From contig NZ_JANFAU010000004.1 of the NCBI RefSeq assembly GCF_026130605.1, forward strand, positions 372,001 to 436,000: a stretch of 64,000 nt of DNA, given 5' to 3'. A program made the position numbers and the translations under genes. The stretch is from Sphingomonas lycopersici (GTDB lineage Bacteria > Pseudomonadota > Alphaproteobacteria > Sphingomonadales > Sphingomonadaceae). Under the pieces are notes generated by a model. The model did not search any database and was not told where the DNA came from. It saw only the letters and a list, made by a program, of their open reading frames with translations. Below are positions 8,177 through 17,130 of the stretch, piece by piece; position 1 is the first letter of the stretch, and each line of letters begins with the position of its first letter.

Positions 8177-9070
8177 TCAATTCGCCGCGACGGCCACGTG
8201 CTTCAGCGCCGCCGCCAACCCGCGCGCCAGTTTCTGCGCGTCGTCATCGGCCCAGAAGTGCATGAAGAACAGCCGCGGCTCGTCATCGAGCATATGGTTG
8301 TGGAGCGCCGTCACCTCGATCCCGTTCGCGCGCAGCGTCCGCAGCACCGGGTTGACCTCTGTGGCGGTGAGTACGAAGTCGCCGGTGATCGCGGCCTTGC
8401 CGCCCTCGGTCGGCTGAAAATTGATCGCCTCCGCCGCGCCCATCGCCGGCGGCAAGACCATCTCGCCCTCGCGCGGCGCTTCGGCACGGGGAATGCCGAA
8501 GGCATAGACTCCGCCGCCCGCTTTGCCCTTGTGGCCAAGGATGCGGTCGAGCGCCCCGGTATCGAGATCCAGCGCCTCGGGCGCAGCCGAAGCATTCGCG
8601 GGCGGCGCCGAGAGCGGGGTGCCGCTCAGCGCCAGCGCGTCGTGCAGCGTCCGCGCCAGCTGGGCCGGGTCGCCATGTCCGGCGATGTGCATGTACATCG
8701 TGTGCGGCGTGTTGCGCAGCAGATGGTTGTGGAGCGCGGTGATCTCGATCCCGCCGGCGATCAGCTTGGCCATCACCGGATTCACCTCGGTATCGGTGAG
8801 CACCAGATCGCCCATGACCATCGCCTGCCCCGGCCCGTGCGGCGCGAACGCCAGCCACGATCCCAGCGCCAGCGCCGGCTTCAGCGTCACGCCGTCGAGC
8901 GTCACCTTGAGATCGCTGCGCGGCAGGCCGATGCGATAGACGCCGCCGGGCATCTCCGCGCCCGGCTTGCCGATCGCCGCGGCGACCGCCTGTTGCCACG
9001 GTTCGGCCGCCTGCGCGGGAACCGTGAAGGCGAGAAGGCTGGACAGGGCAATTGCCGCAACGCGCATCAT
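8177..9070 (-). CDS. Exported tandem DUF1259 protein (LpqO/LppY-like)
   Basis: Encodes 297 residues from the first of two adjacent ATGs (9068-9070), with signal peptide MMRVAAIALSSLLAFTVPAQA. Two copies of the DUF1259 unit follow, about residues 25-140 and 180-290. Each has GGVYRIGLPR or GGVYAFGIPR, then a TEVNPV segment, then the signature ITALHNHLL or VTALHNHML, then a histidine near the end (MHIAGH, MHFW). The paired HNH signatures could bind metal. No function is established for the family. It lies 17 bp after chrA and 9 bp before the propeller gene, so it looks like part of the chromate operon. Confidence 0.82.
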   Translation of the reverse strand: MMRVAAIALSSLLAFTVPAQAAEPWQQAVAAAIGKPGAEMPGGVYRIGLPRSDLKVTLDGVTLKPALALGSWLAFAPHGPGQAMVMGDLVLTDTEVNPVMAKLIAGGIEITALHNHLLRNTPHTMYMHIAGHGDPAQLARTLHDALALSGTPLSAPPANASAAPEALDLDTGALDRILGHKGKAGGGVYAFGIPRAEAPREGEMVLPPAMGAAEAINFQPTEGGKAAITGDFVLTATEVNPVLRTLRANGIEVTALHNHMLDDEPRLFFMHFWADDDAQKLARGLAAALKHVAVAAN

Positions 9071-9087
9071 GTCTTTCTCCTCTCGCC

Positions 9088-10485
9088 TCAGGCCACCACG
9101 CCGGACAAATAGAGCAACACGCCGACCGCCGATGTCGTCGCCAGAACCGGGATCATCCCGACCTTGAACCGAAATACCGCAATCGCGGCGCCCAGCGCGA
9201 GCAGCAATGCCGCGAGATCGAGCGACGCGAGCACCGGCACGTCGAACCCGAGCCCGGCATAATGGACCCGCCGTACCGCCCGAAACAGCGTGTGGATGCC
9301 GAACCACACCGCAAGGTTGAGGATCACCCCCACCACCGCCGCGGTGATCGCGCCAAGCGCGGCGGAGAGCGCGCGATTGCCGCGCAGCCGCTCGACGAAC
9401 GGTGCTCCGGCGAAAATCCACAGGAAGCACGGCACGAACGTCACCCAGGTGGTGAGGATCGCCCCCAAGGTCGCGGCGACCAGCGGCTGCAACACGCCCG
9501 CATCGCGATAAGCGGCGAGGAAGCCGACGAATTGCGTCACCATGATCAGCGGCCCCGGCGTCGTTTCGGCGAGCCCGAGGCCGTCGAGCATCTCCCCCGG
9601 TCTGAGCCAGCCGTAGGTGCCGACCGCCTCCTGCGCGACATAGGCCAGCACGGCATAGGCACCGCCGAAGGTAACTACCGCCATCTGGCTGAAGAACAGC
9701 GCGATCTGGCTGAACACATTGCTCGGGCCGAACAGCGCCAGGAGCAGCGCGACCGGCGCCAGCCAGAGGATCAGGAAGACGCTGGAGATAGTGAGCGACC
9801 AGCGGAGGTTGGGACGCGCATGGTCCGGCAAGTCTTCCCCGAGCACGGTATCGCGGTCGTGGACGACATTCCCGCCGGACGGACCGTGCCCCCCTCCTCC
9901 CGAGAAGGCAGGCAAACCGAGCCGGCCCCCGAGATAACCGACGACTGCGGCGGCAAGCACGATCAGCGGGAATGGCGCATTGAAGAAGAAGATCGTGACG
10001 AACGCCGCGGCCGCGACCCCGCGCATCACATTGTTCTTGAGCGCGCGCGATCCGACCCGCACCACCGCCTGGACGACCACCGCCAGCACCGCCGCCTTGA
10101 GCCCGAAGAACAGCCCCGTGATCAGCGGTGTATGGCCAAGCAGGACATAGAGATAGCTGAGCCCGAGGATCGCGACGAAACCGGGCAGCACGAACAGCCC
10201 CCCGGCGATCAGCCCGCCCTTGGTCTTGTGGAGCAGCCAGCCGATATAGGCCGCGAGCTGCTGTGCCTCCGGGCCGGGAAGCAGCATGCAATAATTGAGC
10301 GCGTGGAGGAAACGCGCCTCGCCGATCCATCTTTTCTCGTCGACGAGGATGCGGTGCATCACCGCAATCTGCCCGGCGGGGCCACCGAAGCTCAGTGCCG
10401 CGATCCGCGCCCAGACGCGCACTGCCTCGCCCAATGTGATGTCGTGGCTTCGCTGCGCCGCGGCGATATCGACCGCGCCGCTCAT
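9088..10485 (-). CDS. chrA: Chromate efflux transporter ChrA (two-domain form)
   Basis: Encodes 465 residues, the size of the duplicated (long-chain) CHR family. It pumps chromate out across the inner membrane. The N-terminal half has ARIAALSFGGPAGQIAVMHR and the motif LNYCMLLPGPEAQQLAAYIGW; the C-terminal half repeats it as MAVVTFGGAYAVLAYV and GLAETTPGPLIMVTQFVGF. A Gly/His-rich linker (FSGGGGHGPSGGN) separates the halves. The start at 10483-10485 overlaps the stop of the ChrB-like gene by four bases, giving probable translational coupling. A longer open frame continues upstream, but it runs inside the ChrB gene in another frame. Confidence 0.93.
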   Translation of the reverse strand: MSGAVDIAAAQRSHDITLGEAVRVWARIAALSFGGPAGQIAVMHRILVDEKRWIGEARFLHALNYCMLLPGPEAQQLAAYIGWLLHKTKGGLIAGGLFVLPGFVAILGLSYLYVLLGHTPLITGLFFGLKAAVLAVVVQAVVRVGSRALKNNVMRGVAAAAFVTIFFFNAPFPLIVLAAAVVGYLGGRLGLPAFSGGGGHGPSGGNVVHDRDTVLGEDLPDHARPNLRWSLTISSVFLILWLAPVALLLALFGPSNVFSQIALFFSQMAVVTFGGAYAVLAYVAQEAVGTYGWLRPGEMLDGLGLAETTPGPLIMVTQFVGFLAAYRDAGVLQPLVAATLGAILTTWVTFVPCFLWIFAGAPFVERLRGNRALSAALGAITAAVVGVILNLAVWFGIHTLFRAVRRVHYAGLGFDVPVLASLDLAALLLALGAAIAVFRFKVGMIPVLATTSAVGVLLYLSGVVA

Positions 10486-11336
10486 GACCGCCCCTTTCCC
10501 GCGGCGCGCGCCTTTGCCGGCTGGTGCGATACCCAATTGTGGGTTTCGTCGGTCGCGTCGCGGCACCAGCGGAAGAAGGCGTCGTAGAGCAGCATCCCCG
10601 CCTCGAGCTGCTCCAGATCGTCGGCATACATGCGCGAAAGCCCGAGCGATGCGGCGAGCAGCCCCGCCGCCTCCGGCACGAGATCCGGCCGCGCGGTATC
10701 CGCGCCGCGCACGATCGGCGCGAGCCGCGCGAGCGCGGGATATCCGCCGAGCCCGAACGCCTCGATCATCACGTCGAAGGTGCAAAGCTCGCCGCGGTGG
10801 CTCCAGCGCACTCCTTCGCCTTCGATGTCGAACGGTGCCGCGTCGAAGCGCTCGGCAACCGCCTGCACCTCCGACGGCGCCACGAACAGGAACACCGCGC
10901 CGGGATCGACGAACCGCCGGATCAGCCACGGGCAGGCGATCCGATCGACCTTGGGCCGGGCGCGCGTCACCCAGATCGTCCGCCCCTCGGCGTCGCGCGG
11001 CGGCAAGGCCGTCTCCGGCACGAGCGGCAGGCCGGCGCCGGCCCATTCGGCAAGACCGCCGTCGAGCGCCTCCGCCGCGACCCCTTCGTGGCGCAGCCGG
11101 GCAGCGACACCCTGGCTCGATGCGCCGCCATCGCGACAGATGACGACCGCCGAGCGCCCGCGGAACGCCGGCGCCCAGCTCGCGATATCGGGCGACGGGC
11201 GATGGAAGCTGCCGGGAACGAGAAGCGGCTCGGCGGCGAATTCATCGCCCCCGCGCACGTCGATCAAGGCCGGACCGGTCGGAATGCCGATCAGCCGCGC
11301 GAGCTTGTCGGATGAGATAATATTCAAAACAGACAT
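10482..11336 (-). CDS. chrB: Rhodanese-ChrB fusion, chromate resistance/sensing protein
   Basis: Encodes 284 residues. Residues about 5-105 form a rhodanese domain (LIDVRGGDEF, then the active-site loop VVICRDGG with Cys67). Residues about 118-275 match the ChrB C-terminal domain: IWVTRARPKVDRIACPWLIRRFVDP, FDIEGEGVRWSH and CTFDVMIEAFGL. ChrB regulates or assists ChrA; this version lacks the usual N-terminal ChrB half and has rhodanese in its place. It is the first gene of the operon chrB-chrA-DUF1259-propeller. A good sigma70-like promoter lies at 11414-11442, and AAGGG precedes the ATG. Confidence 0.88.
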   Translation of the reverse strand: MSVLNIISSDKLARLIGIPTGPALIDVRGGDEFAAEPLLVPGSFHRPSPDIASWAPAFRGRSAVVICRDGGASSQGVAARLRHEGVAAEALDGGLAEWAGAGLPLVPETALPPRDAEGRTIWVTRARPKVDRIACPWLIRRFVDPGAVFLFVAPSEVQAVAERFDAAPFDIEGEGVRWSHRGELCTFDVMIEAFGLGGYPALARLAPIVRGADTARPDLVPEAAGLLAASLGLSRMYADDLEQLEAGMLLYDAFFRWCRDATDETHNWVSHQPAKARAAGKGRS

Positions 11337-11413
11337 AACGCGCCCTTTCGCAAAAGCAGGACGCGATGCTTCAGCCTGTCGCCTCGTGGGGAGATCGCAA
11401 CCCCCATGTCGTC

Positions 11414-11442
11414 AGTAAACGCAGCGTAACGATCGGTGTCAA
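11414..11442 (-). promoter_or_regulatory. Sigma70-like promoter of the chromate operon
   Basis: On the minus strand, TTGACA (11437-11442) and TTTACT (11414-11419) are separated by exactly 17 bases. The -35 box is a perfect consensus and the -10 box matches 4 of 6. It lies about 75 bases upstream of the chrB start, leaving room for an operator in the leader (11337-11413). Confidence 0.55.
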
Positions 11443-11482
11443 CCGTTGGATTCCTGCGCGTTGCGCCCGGGAGCAGATTCCG

Positions 11483-12454
11483 TCAAACGGGATGAGCCGC
11501 TCGCTGGGTCGTCGCAGCCTTCAGCGCCGGCGGCGGACAATTCGCCTTGGCATCGGCCATGAGGCGGACGAGCGTCGCGCGCAGCAGCTTGCGCGCCGCG
11601 GGATGATCGAGACGATCGAGCTGATCGATCCTCCGCCCGGTCGCGGTGGCGATCCGGAACCCGACATAATAGCCGAAGCGCTCGGGCAAATCCGACGGCG
11701 GGTGGCCCCCGCCCTGCAACGCCTGCGCCACGACCGCGTCGTCGGTATCGTCGAAATGGGCGGCGACGAAGCAGAGCGCCGTCGTCCAGCGCTGATCGGT
11801 CGCGGCCCTGATCGGCGCCGGCATGTCGAGCAGAAGCTGATGATCGGTCGCGCCCGGGTTCATCGAGGCCGCGGCATCGACCGCCAGCCCCTCCTGCCAC
11901 AGCACGCACCAGAATTGATCGCAATCGCGAAACGCCCGCTGGTGTTCGAGGTGGAACAGTTCGTGATCGAGGAAGGGCTCGAGCGAATCGTCGGCGTGGA
12001 GCCGCGCGATCATGTCGGCGCCGAACAGCATGACGAGGCGGTGCCCGGGCTCCAGATAGTCCGAGCCGCCGTCGCGCACGCCGAGCGAATGATAGAGATA
12101 GATCGGCAGCGGGGGCGTGAAGCTCGGAAAAACGGTGCGGAACTTTGTCACGGCGTCGGACAGTGCGCCGGGAAAGGTGCTGATCGCGCGATCATATCCG
12201 TCCTGCCTCGCCGGGAAATCGGCAAGCGCCCTGGCGATGCGCCGGTCCGTGGCCGCGCCGTCGGCATAAACCCCCGGCAGCAAGGCGGAGAGCGTGCGGC
12301 GCACCGCGGCAATCCGCATCGCCTCCGGCTGCCCCGCGGTCGCAAGGGCCACCTGCTCGAAGGGCGTGGCGAGATCGGTGAAGCCAACCGGCGCCGCACC
12401 GAGGCAGGACAAGCCGAGGATCGCGAACGATATTCGGAGAATCAGATTTCGCAT
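11483..12454 (-). CDS. Exported HExxH zinc metalloprotease, DUF2268-like
   Basis: Encodes 323 residues from ATG 12452-12454, chosen because it opens with a clean signal peptide (MRNLILRISFAILGLSCLGAAP). ATG 12485-12487, just after the upstream stop and behind GGTGAAG, is a real alternative. The zinc site H164-E-L-F-H168-LEH is present in a context (DDSLEPFLDHELFHLEHQ) typical of predicted Zn peptidases that work on unknown proteins. A Cys pair (RDCDQFWCVLWQEGLAVD) follows. It is the last of a three-gene minus-strand set with a P1 peptidase and GH92. Substrate unknown. Confidence 0.65.
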   Translation of the reverse strand: MRNLILRISFAILGLSCLGAAPVGFTDLATPFEQVALATAGQPEAMRIAAVRRTLSALLPGVYADGAATDRRIARALADFPARQDGYDRAISTFPGALSDAVTKFRTVFPSFTPPLPIYLYHSLGVRDGGSDYLEPGHRLVMLFGADMIARLHADDSLEPFLDHELFHLEHQRAFRDCDQFWCVLWQEGLAVDAAASMNPGATDHQLLLDMPAPIRAATDQRWTTALCFVAAHFDDTDDAVVAQALQGGGHPPSDLPERFGYYVGFRIATATGRRIDQLDRLDHPAARKLLRATLVRLMADAKANCPPPALKAATTQRAAHPV

Positions 12455-12499
12455 CGTGGCGGCCCCGTTCATCTGCTCAGCTTTCATCTTCACCGCCGA

Positions 12500-13618
12500 T
12501 CATGGGACGCGCAGCATCGGCAGAACCTTGTCGAGCGGCAGCGCCTCGATCGTCCCCTGATCCCCTTTGACCGTGGTGCCGGCGAACAGCGAGTTGATCG
12601 CGGCTTCCTCGGTCGCCTCCGCCACAGCCTGGAATAGCGGCGACATCGCGTCATTGGCGAGCTGGTCGGACGCCGCCACCCCCGATCGCCGCGCCGGCGT
12701 GCGGCGCACCGCCGGATTGGTTGAGAAGGCGACGGCATAATCGCCCGAGCCGTTCGAGAAGCCCGAGCCGGTGCGTGCGATCCCGGCGAAGGCGCGCTCC
12801 GCCAGCCGGCGCAGGTTGCGATCGGAGAGCGGCGCATCTGTGGCAACGATCACGACGACCGACCCGTCAGCTTTCTTCTGTTCGATCTCGCGCTTGAAAT
12901 CATAGCGACCGAGCCGGACGCCGACCGGCACGCCCGCGATGCTCAGCACCCCGCCGTAATTGGTCTGGGTGAGCACGCCTACCGTCCAGCCGCCGAGGGA
13001 CGCGGGAAGCTTGCGCGACGCCGTGCCGATCCCGCCTTTCCAGCCGAACGCGACGGTGCCGGTGCCCGCGCCGACGCCGCCCTCCGCGACCGGCCCGTCC
13101 TTCGCGTCTTCGATCGCGCGGCGCGCATCGGCGATCGTGACGTGTCGGCCGCGGATATCGTTCAGAAAACCGTCATTGGTTTCACCGACGACGGCGTTGA
13201 CCGACCGCACCTGCTCGTTCCCGGGCTGCGCCAGCGTCCATTCGACCGCCGCCGCGGCGCCCTCCGCGACATTGAGCGTATTGGTGAGGAGGATCGGCGT
13301 CTCGATCTCGCCCAGTTCCTCGATCTGGGTCGAGCCGACGAACTTGCCGAACGCGTTGGCGACGAAGAAACCCGCCGGCACCTTGTCCTGAAACAGATTG
13401 CCGCCGTGCGGCAGCACCGCGGTCACCCCGGTATGGACATGATCGCCGCGGACGATCGTCACCTGCCCGACCTTGACGCCGGCGACGTCGGTGATCGCGT
13501 TGAGCGCGCCGGGCTGGAGAACGCCGATGCGCACCCCCGCCTCCCGCGCCCGCGGCGCAGCCGACGCGGCGGTGGCCGCGATCATCAAGACGGTGACGAT
13601 GGCAGCCGACGCCTTCAT
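12500..13618 (-). CDS. P1-family (DmpA-type) aminopeptidase, exported
   Basis: Encodes 372 residues from ATG 13616-13618, with signal peptide MKASAAIVTVLMIAATAASA. P1 peptidases are made as one chain that cuts itself before a Ser, which then becomes the N-terminal nucleophile of the small subunit. Here the candidate site is ADGSVVVIVATDAPLS. Other family blocks are TDVAGVKVGQVTI, TGVTAVLPHGG, NAFGKFVG, NAVVGETNDG, EGGVGAGTGTVAFGWKGGIG and LTQTNYGGVL. An extension to 13705 lacks a signal peptide. Together with the neighbouring metalloprotease it would trim peptides in the periplasm. Confidence 0.88.
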   Translation of the reverse strand: MKASAAIVTVLMIAATAASAAPRAREAGVRIGVLQPGALNAITDVAGVKVGQVTIVRGDHVHTGVTAVLPHGGNLFQDKVPAGFFVANAFGKFVGSTQIEELGEIETPILLTNTLNVAEGAAAAVEWTLAQPGNEQVRSVNAVVGETNDGFLNDIRGRHVTIADARRAIEDAKDGPVAEGGVGAGTGTVAFGWKGGIGTASRKLPASLGGWTVGVLTQTNYGGVLSIAGVPVGVRLGRYDFKREIEQKKADGSVVVIVATDAPLSDRNLRRLAERAFAGIARTGSGFSNGSGDYAVAFSTNPAVRRTPARRSGVAASDQLANDAMSPLFQAVAEATEEAAINSLFAGTTVKGDQGTIEALPLDKVLPMLRVP

Positions 13619-13724
13619 TCTCGCTCCCCTTTTACGTGCGGCTGCTTTTCGGGTTGGGCGAAGCGAAATCAAGAGATGAATTCGCGCGCGCCCGCCAATG
13701 CGCACCCGCGGATCGATCTGCCCG

Positions 13725-16037
13725 CTATCGCTTCGACATCGAAAATGGCCGCGCCGCCTCCCCGCTGCCCCAAAGCTTGTTCGGCGATGCGCTCATCGTG
13801 AAGCGCAGCTCGCCCCCGGCGCGCACCTCCTCGTCCCGGATGTAGCTGCGTTCGAGCGCGGCGCCGTTCAGCGTCACGCCGGCGACATAGCGGTTGGTGC
13901 CGGACAGGCCGTCTGCGATGACGGTGAAGCGCTTGCCGCCGGGCAGGTTGAGCATCGCGCGATCGACGAACGGCCGGCCGATGACATATTCGTTCGATCC
14001 CGGCGCGACGGGATAGAAACCGAGCGCGGTGAACACCAGCCAGGCGGACATCTGGCCGAGGTCGTCGTTGCCGGCGAGGCCGTCGGGCGCCGGTTTATAT
14101 TGCGACGCCACGATCTGCGCGAGCCGCTCCTGCGTGCGCCACGGCGCGCCGGCGAAATTGTAGAGATAGGCGACGTGGTGGCTGGGCTCGTTGCCGTGGA
14201 TATATTGGCCGATCAGCCCGGCGATATCCTCCGCATGGCTGTAATCGAGCTTCGAATTGTCATAGTCGAACATCGCGTCGAGCTTGGCGATCGCCTTCGC
14301 GTCGCCGCCGAGCAGGCGGATCAGCCCGGCCTCGTCCTGCGGCATGAACCAGCTATATTGCCACGCATTGCCCTCGGTATAATCGGATCCGTAATTGATC
14401 GCGGTCGGATCGAACGGCGTGCGGAATGCGCCCGACGACAGCCGCGCGCGCACCCAACCGGTGCTGGCATCGAAACTGTTGCGCCAATAGCCCGCGCGAC
14501 GCTCGAAACGGTCGGCGATCTGCGTCCGCCCCATCGCGCGCGCCATCCGCGCGATCGTCCAATCGTCATAGGCATATTCGACCGTCTTGGACGCCGCCTC
14601 GGGCTCCTTGTCGGTCGCGACATAGCCGCGCGCGATATAATCACCGAGCCCGCCGTAAGGCGCATAATCCGCGCTCGCGACCATCGCGTCGAGCGCCGCA
14701 TCGGCGTCGAACCCGCGGATGCCCTTCAGATAGGCGTCGGCGATCACCGGCGCGGCGTGATAGCCGATCATCGTCCAGGTCTCGCGCCCCGCGAACTGCC
14801 ACACCGGCAGGATGCCATACGGGCTGTGCCGCCGGCTCTCGACGAGCGAACGAACGACGTCGACGTTGGTCTGCGCTGGCTGAACCAGCGTGAGCAGCGG
14901 ATGTTCGGCGCGGAACGTATCCCATAATGAGAAGGTCGAGCGGAAGGTGAAGCCCTTGGCGACATGGACCTGATCGTCGGGCCCGCGATAGCGCCCGTCG
15001 GCATCGCTCCACACGCTCGGCGCGAGCAGCGCGTGATAGAGCGCGGTATAGACATTGGTGCGCATCGGCGCGGGCGCGTCGATCTCGATCGCCCCCAGCG
15101 CCTTCGCCCAGGCCTGTGCGGTGGCGCCACGGATCGCGTCGAAACCGCCGGGCTCGGCATCGAGATTGGCGACCGCCCCCGCCTCGTCGACGCCGGACAG
15201 CGCCACCCGCACTTCGAGCGGGGCGGTCAGCCGGCCGAAATCGAGCCGCGCCTCCAGCGCCCGTCCCAGCTTCTCCGCCACCGCATCGCTGCCCCGGCCC
15301 GGCCCCTGAAAGCCCTTGTACGCCACCGCGGTATCACGATCGACGAACGCATGCCCGGTCAGCGGCGCGGAAAAGCGCATCGCGAAATAGAGCTTGCGGC
15401 CGGGCGCCCAGCCGCGCGTCTCGCGAAATCCGGTCAGCGTGCCATCCGGGCGGAGATGCAGCCCCGACCACAGGATCTTGCCCGGATAATTGTAGAGCGA
15501 CGTGCGCAGGTCGATCAGCAGATGCGCCGCGCGGCCGGCGGGGAAGCTGTAGCGGTGGACCCCGATCCGCGTCCCGGCGGTCAGTTCGGCGCGAATATCG
15601 TGATCGGCGAGCGTCACCGCATAATATCCGGGCCGCGCCACTTCCGACGCGTGATCAAAGCGCGATCGATAGCCCGAACTCGGCCGCCGCGGATCGCCCG
15701 GATCGAGCCGCACCTGCTCGCCCGCCTGCGGCATGACCAGCACGTCGCCGAGATCGGAATGGCCCGCGCCCGAGAAATGCGTGTGGCTGAACCCCTGGAT
15801 CGTCGGATCCTCGAAGCGATAGCCCGCGGCATGCCCGTAGCAGGCGCGGATCTCGCAACTCGTGTCGGTGTCCGGCGACAATTGCACCATCCCGAACGGC
15901 GCGGTCGCGCCGGGAAAGGTATGCCCCTCCCCGCCCGTCCCGATCATCGGATCGACCGCATCGATCGGCGCGGGGACGGTCGTCTGCGCCGCCGCCGTGC
16001 CGGAAATCACCAGTGCAAGAGAAAGAAGGATACGCAT
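13725..16037 (-). CDS. GH92 family glycoside hydrolase (exo-alpha-mannosidase type)
   Basis: Encodes 770 residues, normal GH92 length, with signal peptide MRILLSLALVISGTAAAQ. The N-terminal family block VDPMIGTGGEGHTFPGATAPFGMVQLSPDT is followed by GFSHTHFSGAGHSDLGDVLVMP. Later come the (alpha/alpha)6 blocks with FRSTFSLWDTFRAEHPLLTLV, DYTEGNAWQYSWFMPQD and NDDLGQMSAWLVFTALGFYPV. GH92 enzymes are calcium-dependent inverting alpha-mannosidases, so trimming of mannose from glycans is expected. It is the only obvious carbohydrate enzyme here and has no TonB partner next to it. Confidence 0.92.
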   Translation of the reverse strand: MRILLSLALVISGTAAAQTTVPAPIDAVDPMIGTGGEGHTFPGATAPFGMVQLSPDTDTSCEIRACYGHAAGYRFEDPTIQGFSHTHFSGAGHSDLGDVLVMPQAGEQVRLDPGDPRRPSSGYRSRFDHASEVARPGYYAVTLADHDIRAELTAGTRIGVHRYSFPAGRAAHLLIDLRTSLYNYPGKILWSGLHLRPDGTLTGFRETRGWAPGRKLYFAMRFSAPLTGHAFVDRDTAVAYKGFQGPGRGSDAVAEKLGRALEARLDFGRLTAPLEVRVALSGVDEAGAVANLDAEPGGFDAIRGATAQAWAKALGAIEIDAPAPMRTNVYTALYHALLAPSVWSDADGRYRGPDDQVHVAKGFTFRSTFSLWDTFRAEHPLLTLVQPAQTNVDVVRSLVESRRHSPYGILPVWQFAGRETWTMIGYHAAPVIADAYLKGIRGFDADAALDAMVASADYAPYGGLGDYIARGYVATDKEPEAASKTVEYAYDDWTIARMARAMGRTQIADRFERRAGYWRNSFDASTGWVRARLSSGAFRTPFDPTAINYGSDYTEGNAWQYSWFMPQDEAGLIRLLGGDAKAIAKLDAMFDYDNSKLDYSHAEDIAGLIGQYIHGNEPSHHVAYLYNFAGAPWRTQERLAQIVASQYKPAPDGLAGNDDLGQMSAWLVFTALGFYPVAPGSNEYVIGRPFVDRAMLNLPGGKRFTVIADGLSGTNRYVAGVTLNGAALERSYIRDEEVRAGGELRFTMSASPNKLWGSGEAARPFSMSKR

Positions 16038-16142
16038 GACGCGATCTAAGCAGGTGTCGCCGCGTCGCGGAAGCGCTCGTGCAGGGCAAGTCGGGCTGGT
16101 TCGCTGTCGGTCCCAGCCCGCCCCGCATGAGCGGCAGAGCCA

Positions 16143-16565
16143 TCAGATTGAAAACGTAACGAATCCCTTCTCGTCGATATGCCACGCCGGGTTCCACGCG
16201 ATTTCCCAGGCGTGATCGTCGGGATCGGCGACATAGCCGCGAACGCCGCCGTGCGGCGGCGCATCGGCGGGCCTGACGATACGTCCGCCCGCCGCGGTCA
16301 GGCGGGCCATCACCTCTTCGACCTCGGCCTCGCTCGACACATTATGCCCGAGCGAGAAGGCGCCGGGAGAGGATAAGCCGAAGCGATTCATGTCTTTTTC
16401 GAGCGCGGTCTTGTCGAACGTCCCCAGCACCGATCCGTTCATCTGATAGAAGACGATCTCGTGATTCTCGAACACCGGCGCCCAGCCGAATCCGTCCACG
16501 TAGAATCGACGCGACCGCGCCAGATTCGCGACGCCAAGCGTGATGACCGATATCTGTTGTTGCAT
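16143..16565 (-). CDS. VOC (glyoxalase/bleomycin resistance) family protein
   Basis: Encodes 140 residues from ATG 16563-16565 (MQQQISVITLGVANLARSRRFYVDGFGWAP). It has the two beta-alpha-beta-beta-beta modules of VOC proteins, with GVNSARSRRFY-type opening and a C-terminal GGRIVRPA...GGVRGYVADPDDHAWEIAWNP ending. Metal ligands cannot be assigned with confidence, so the reaction is unknown. It is divergent from the arsR-SRPBCC pair, sharing a 223 bp upstream region (16566-16788). Confidence 0.8.
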   Translation of the reverse strand: MQQQISVITLGVANLARSRRFYVDGFGWAPVFENHEIVFYQMNGSVLGTFDKTALEKDMNRFGLSSPGAFSLGHNVSSEAEVEEVMARLTAAGGRIVRPADAPPHGGVRGYVADPDDHAWEIAWNPAWHIDEKGFVTFSI

Positions 16566-16764
16566 AACCAAAACCTTCCATTCGCTCCCGCGCCAGTGCG
16601 GGCAGCGTTCAAGGTCTTGGGACTCAACGCCGCAGCGAAGGTCAGGGCCCGTTTTCACGGGGACCGGGCTAACCGCACCGGCCTCCCCTTTTTCGACGGC
16701 GCGCTTTTATCAGCACCGGCATCGGCCGGCAACACGACCGTCGTGATCCGCTATTGACGAATAT

Positions 16765-16784
16765 GTGCAATCATGCATATGCAC
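16765..16784. promoter_or_regulatory. Palindromic AT-rich site before the ArsR gene (possible operator)
   Basis: In an otherwise GC-rich region, TGCATATGCA (16774-16783) is a perfect palindrome, and GTGCA (16765-16769) pairs with TGCAC (16780-16784). It lies just before the ATG at 16789, a place where an ArsR-type repressor could act on its own gene. TTGACG at 16754-16759 could be a -35 box. Support is only positional. Confidence 0.3.
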
Positions 16785-16788
16785 GGAT

Positions 16789-17130
16789 ATGGATATAGAT
16801 GTTTTCGACGCCCTGGCCGATCCGACGCGACGCCGCGTGGTTGCGGCGTTGCGGCACGGCGAGCGGCAGGTGAACGATCTCGTCGCGGCGGTGGGCATCC
16901 ACCAGTCGGGCGTGTCCCGCCATCTACGCATCCTCAGCGAGGCGGGGTTCGTCACGATGCGGCCGGACGGGCAGCGGCGGCTCTACTCGCTGGCGCCCGG
17001 CCCGTTTCGCGAAATCGACGAATGGCTCGCCCAGTATCGCGCGCTCTGGGAGAAGCGGCTCGATCGCTTCGGCGCCGCGCTCGAGGCCCGGCAGGCGCAA
17101 CAAGATCAAGCACGGAGTGAAGAAGAATGA
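16789..17130 (+). CDS. ArsR/SmtB-type winged-helix transcriptional regulator
   Basis: Encodes 113 residues from ATG 16789 (MDIDVFDALADPTRRRVV), the standard opening of this family; GTG 16765 is possible but would add eight residues overlapping a palindrome. The winged helix is visible: LADPTRRRVVAALRHGERQVNDLVAAVGIHQSGVSRHLRILSEAGFV. No metal-binding Cys pair is seen, so it probably senses something else. Stop overlaps the ATG of the SRPBCC gene by four bases; this arsR-SRPBCC pairing is very common and the two usually act together. Confidence 0.88.
   Translation: MDIDVFDALADPTRRRVVAALRHGERQVNDLVAAVGIHQSGVSRHLRILSEAGFVTMRPDGQRRLYSLAPGPFREIDEWLAQYRALWEKRLDRFGAALEARQAQQDQARSEEE

Noticed and set aside
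9052..10587. 511-residue plus-strand frame opposite chrA
   Set aside because: Rich in Arg, His and Gln with no motif; chrA on the other strand is clear.
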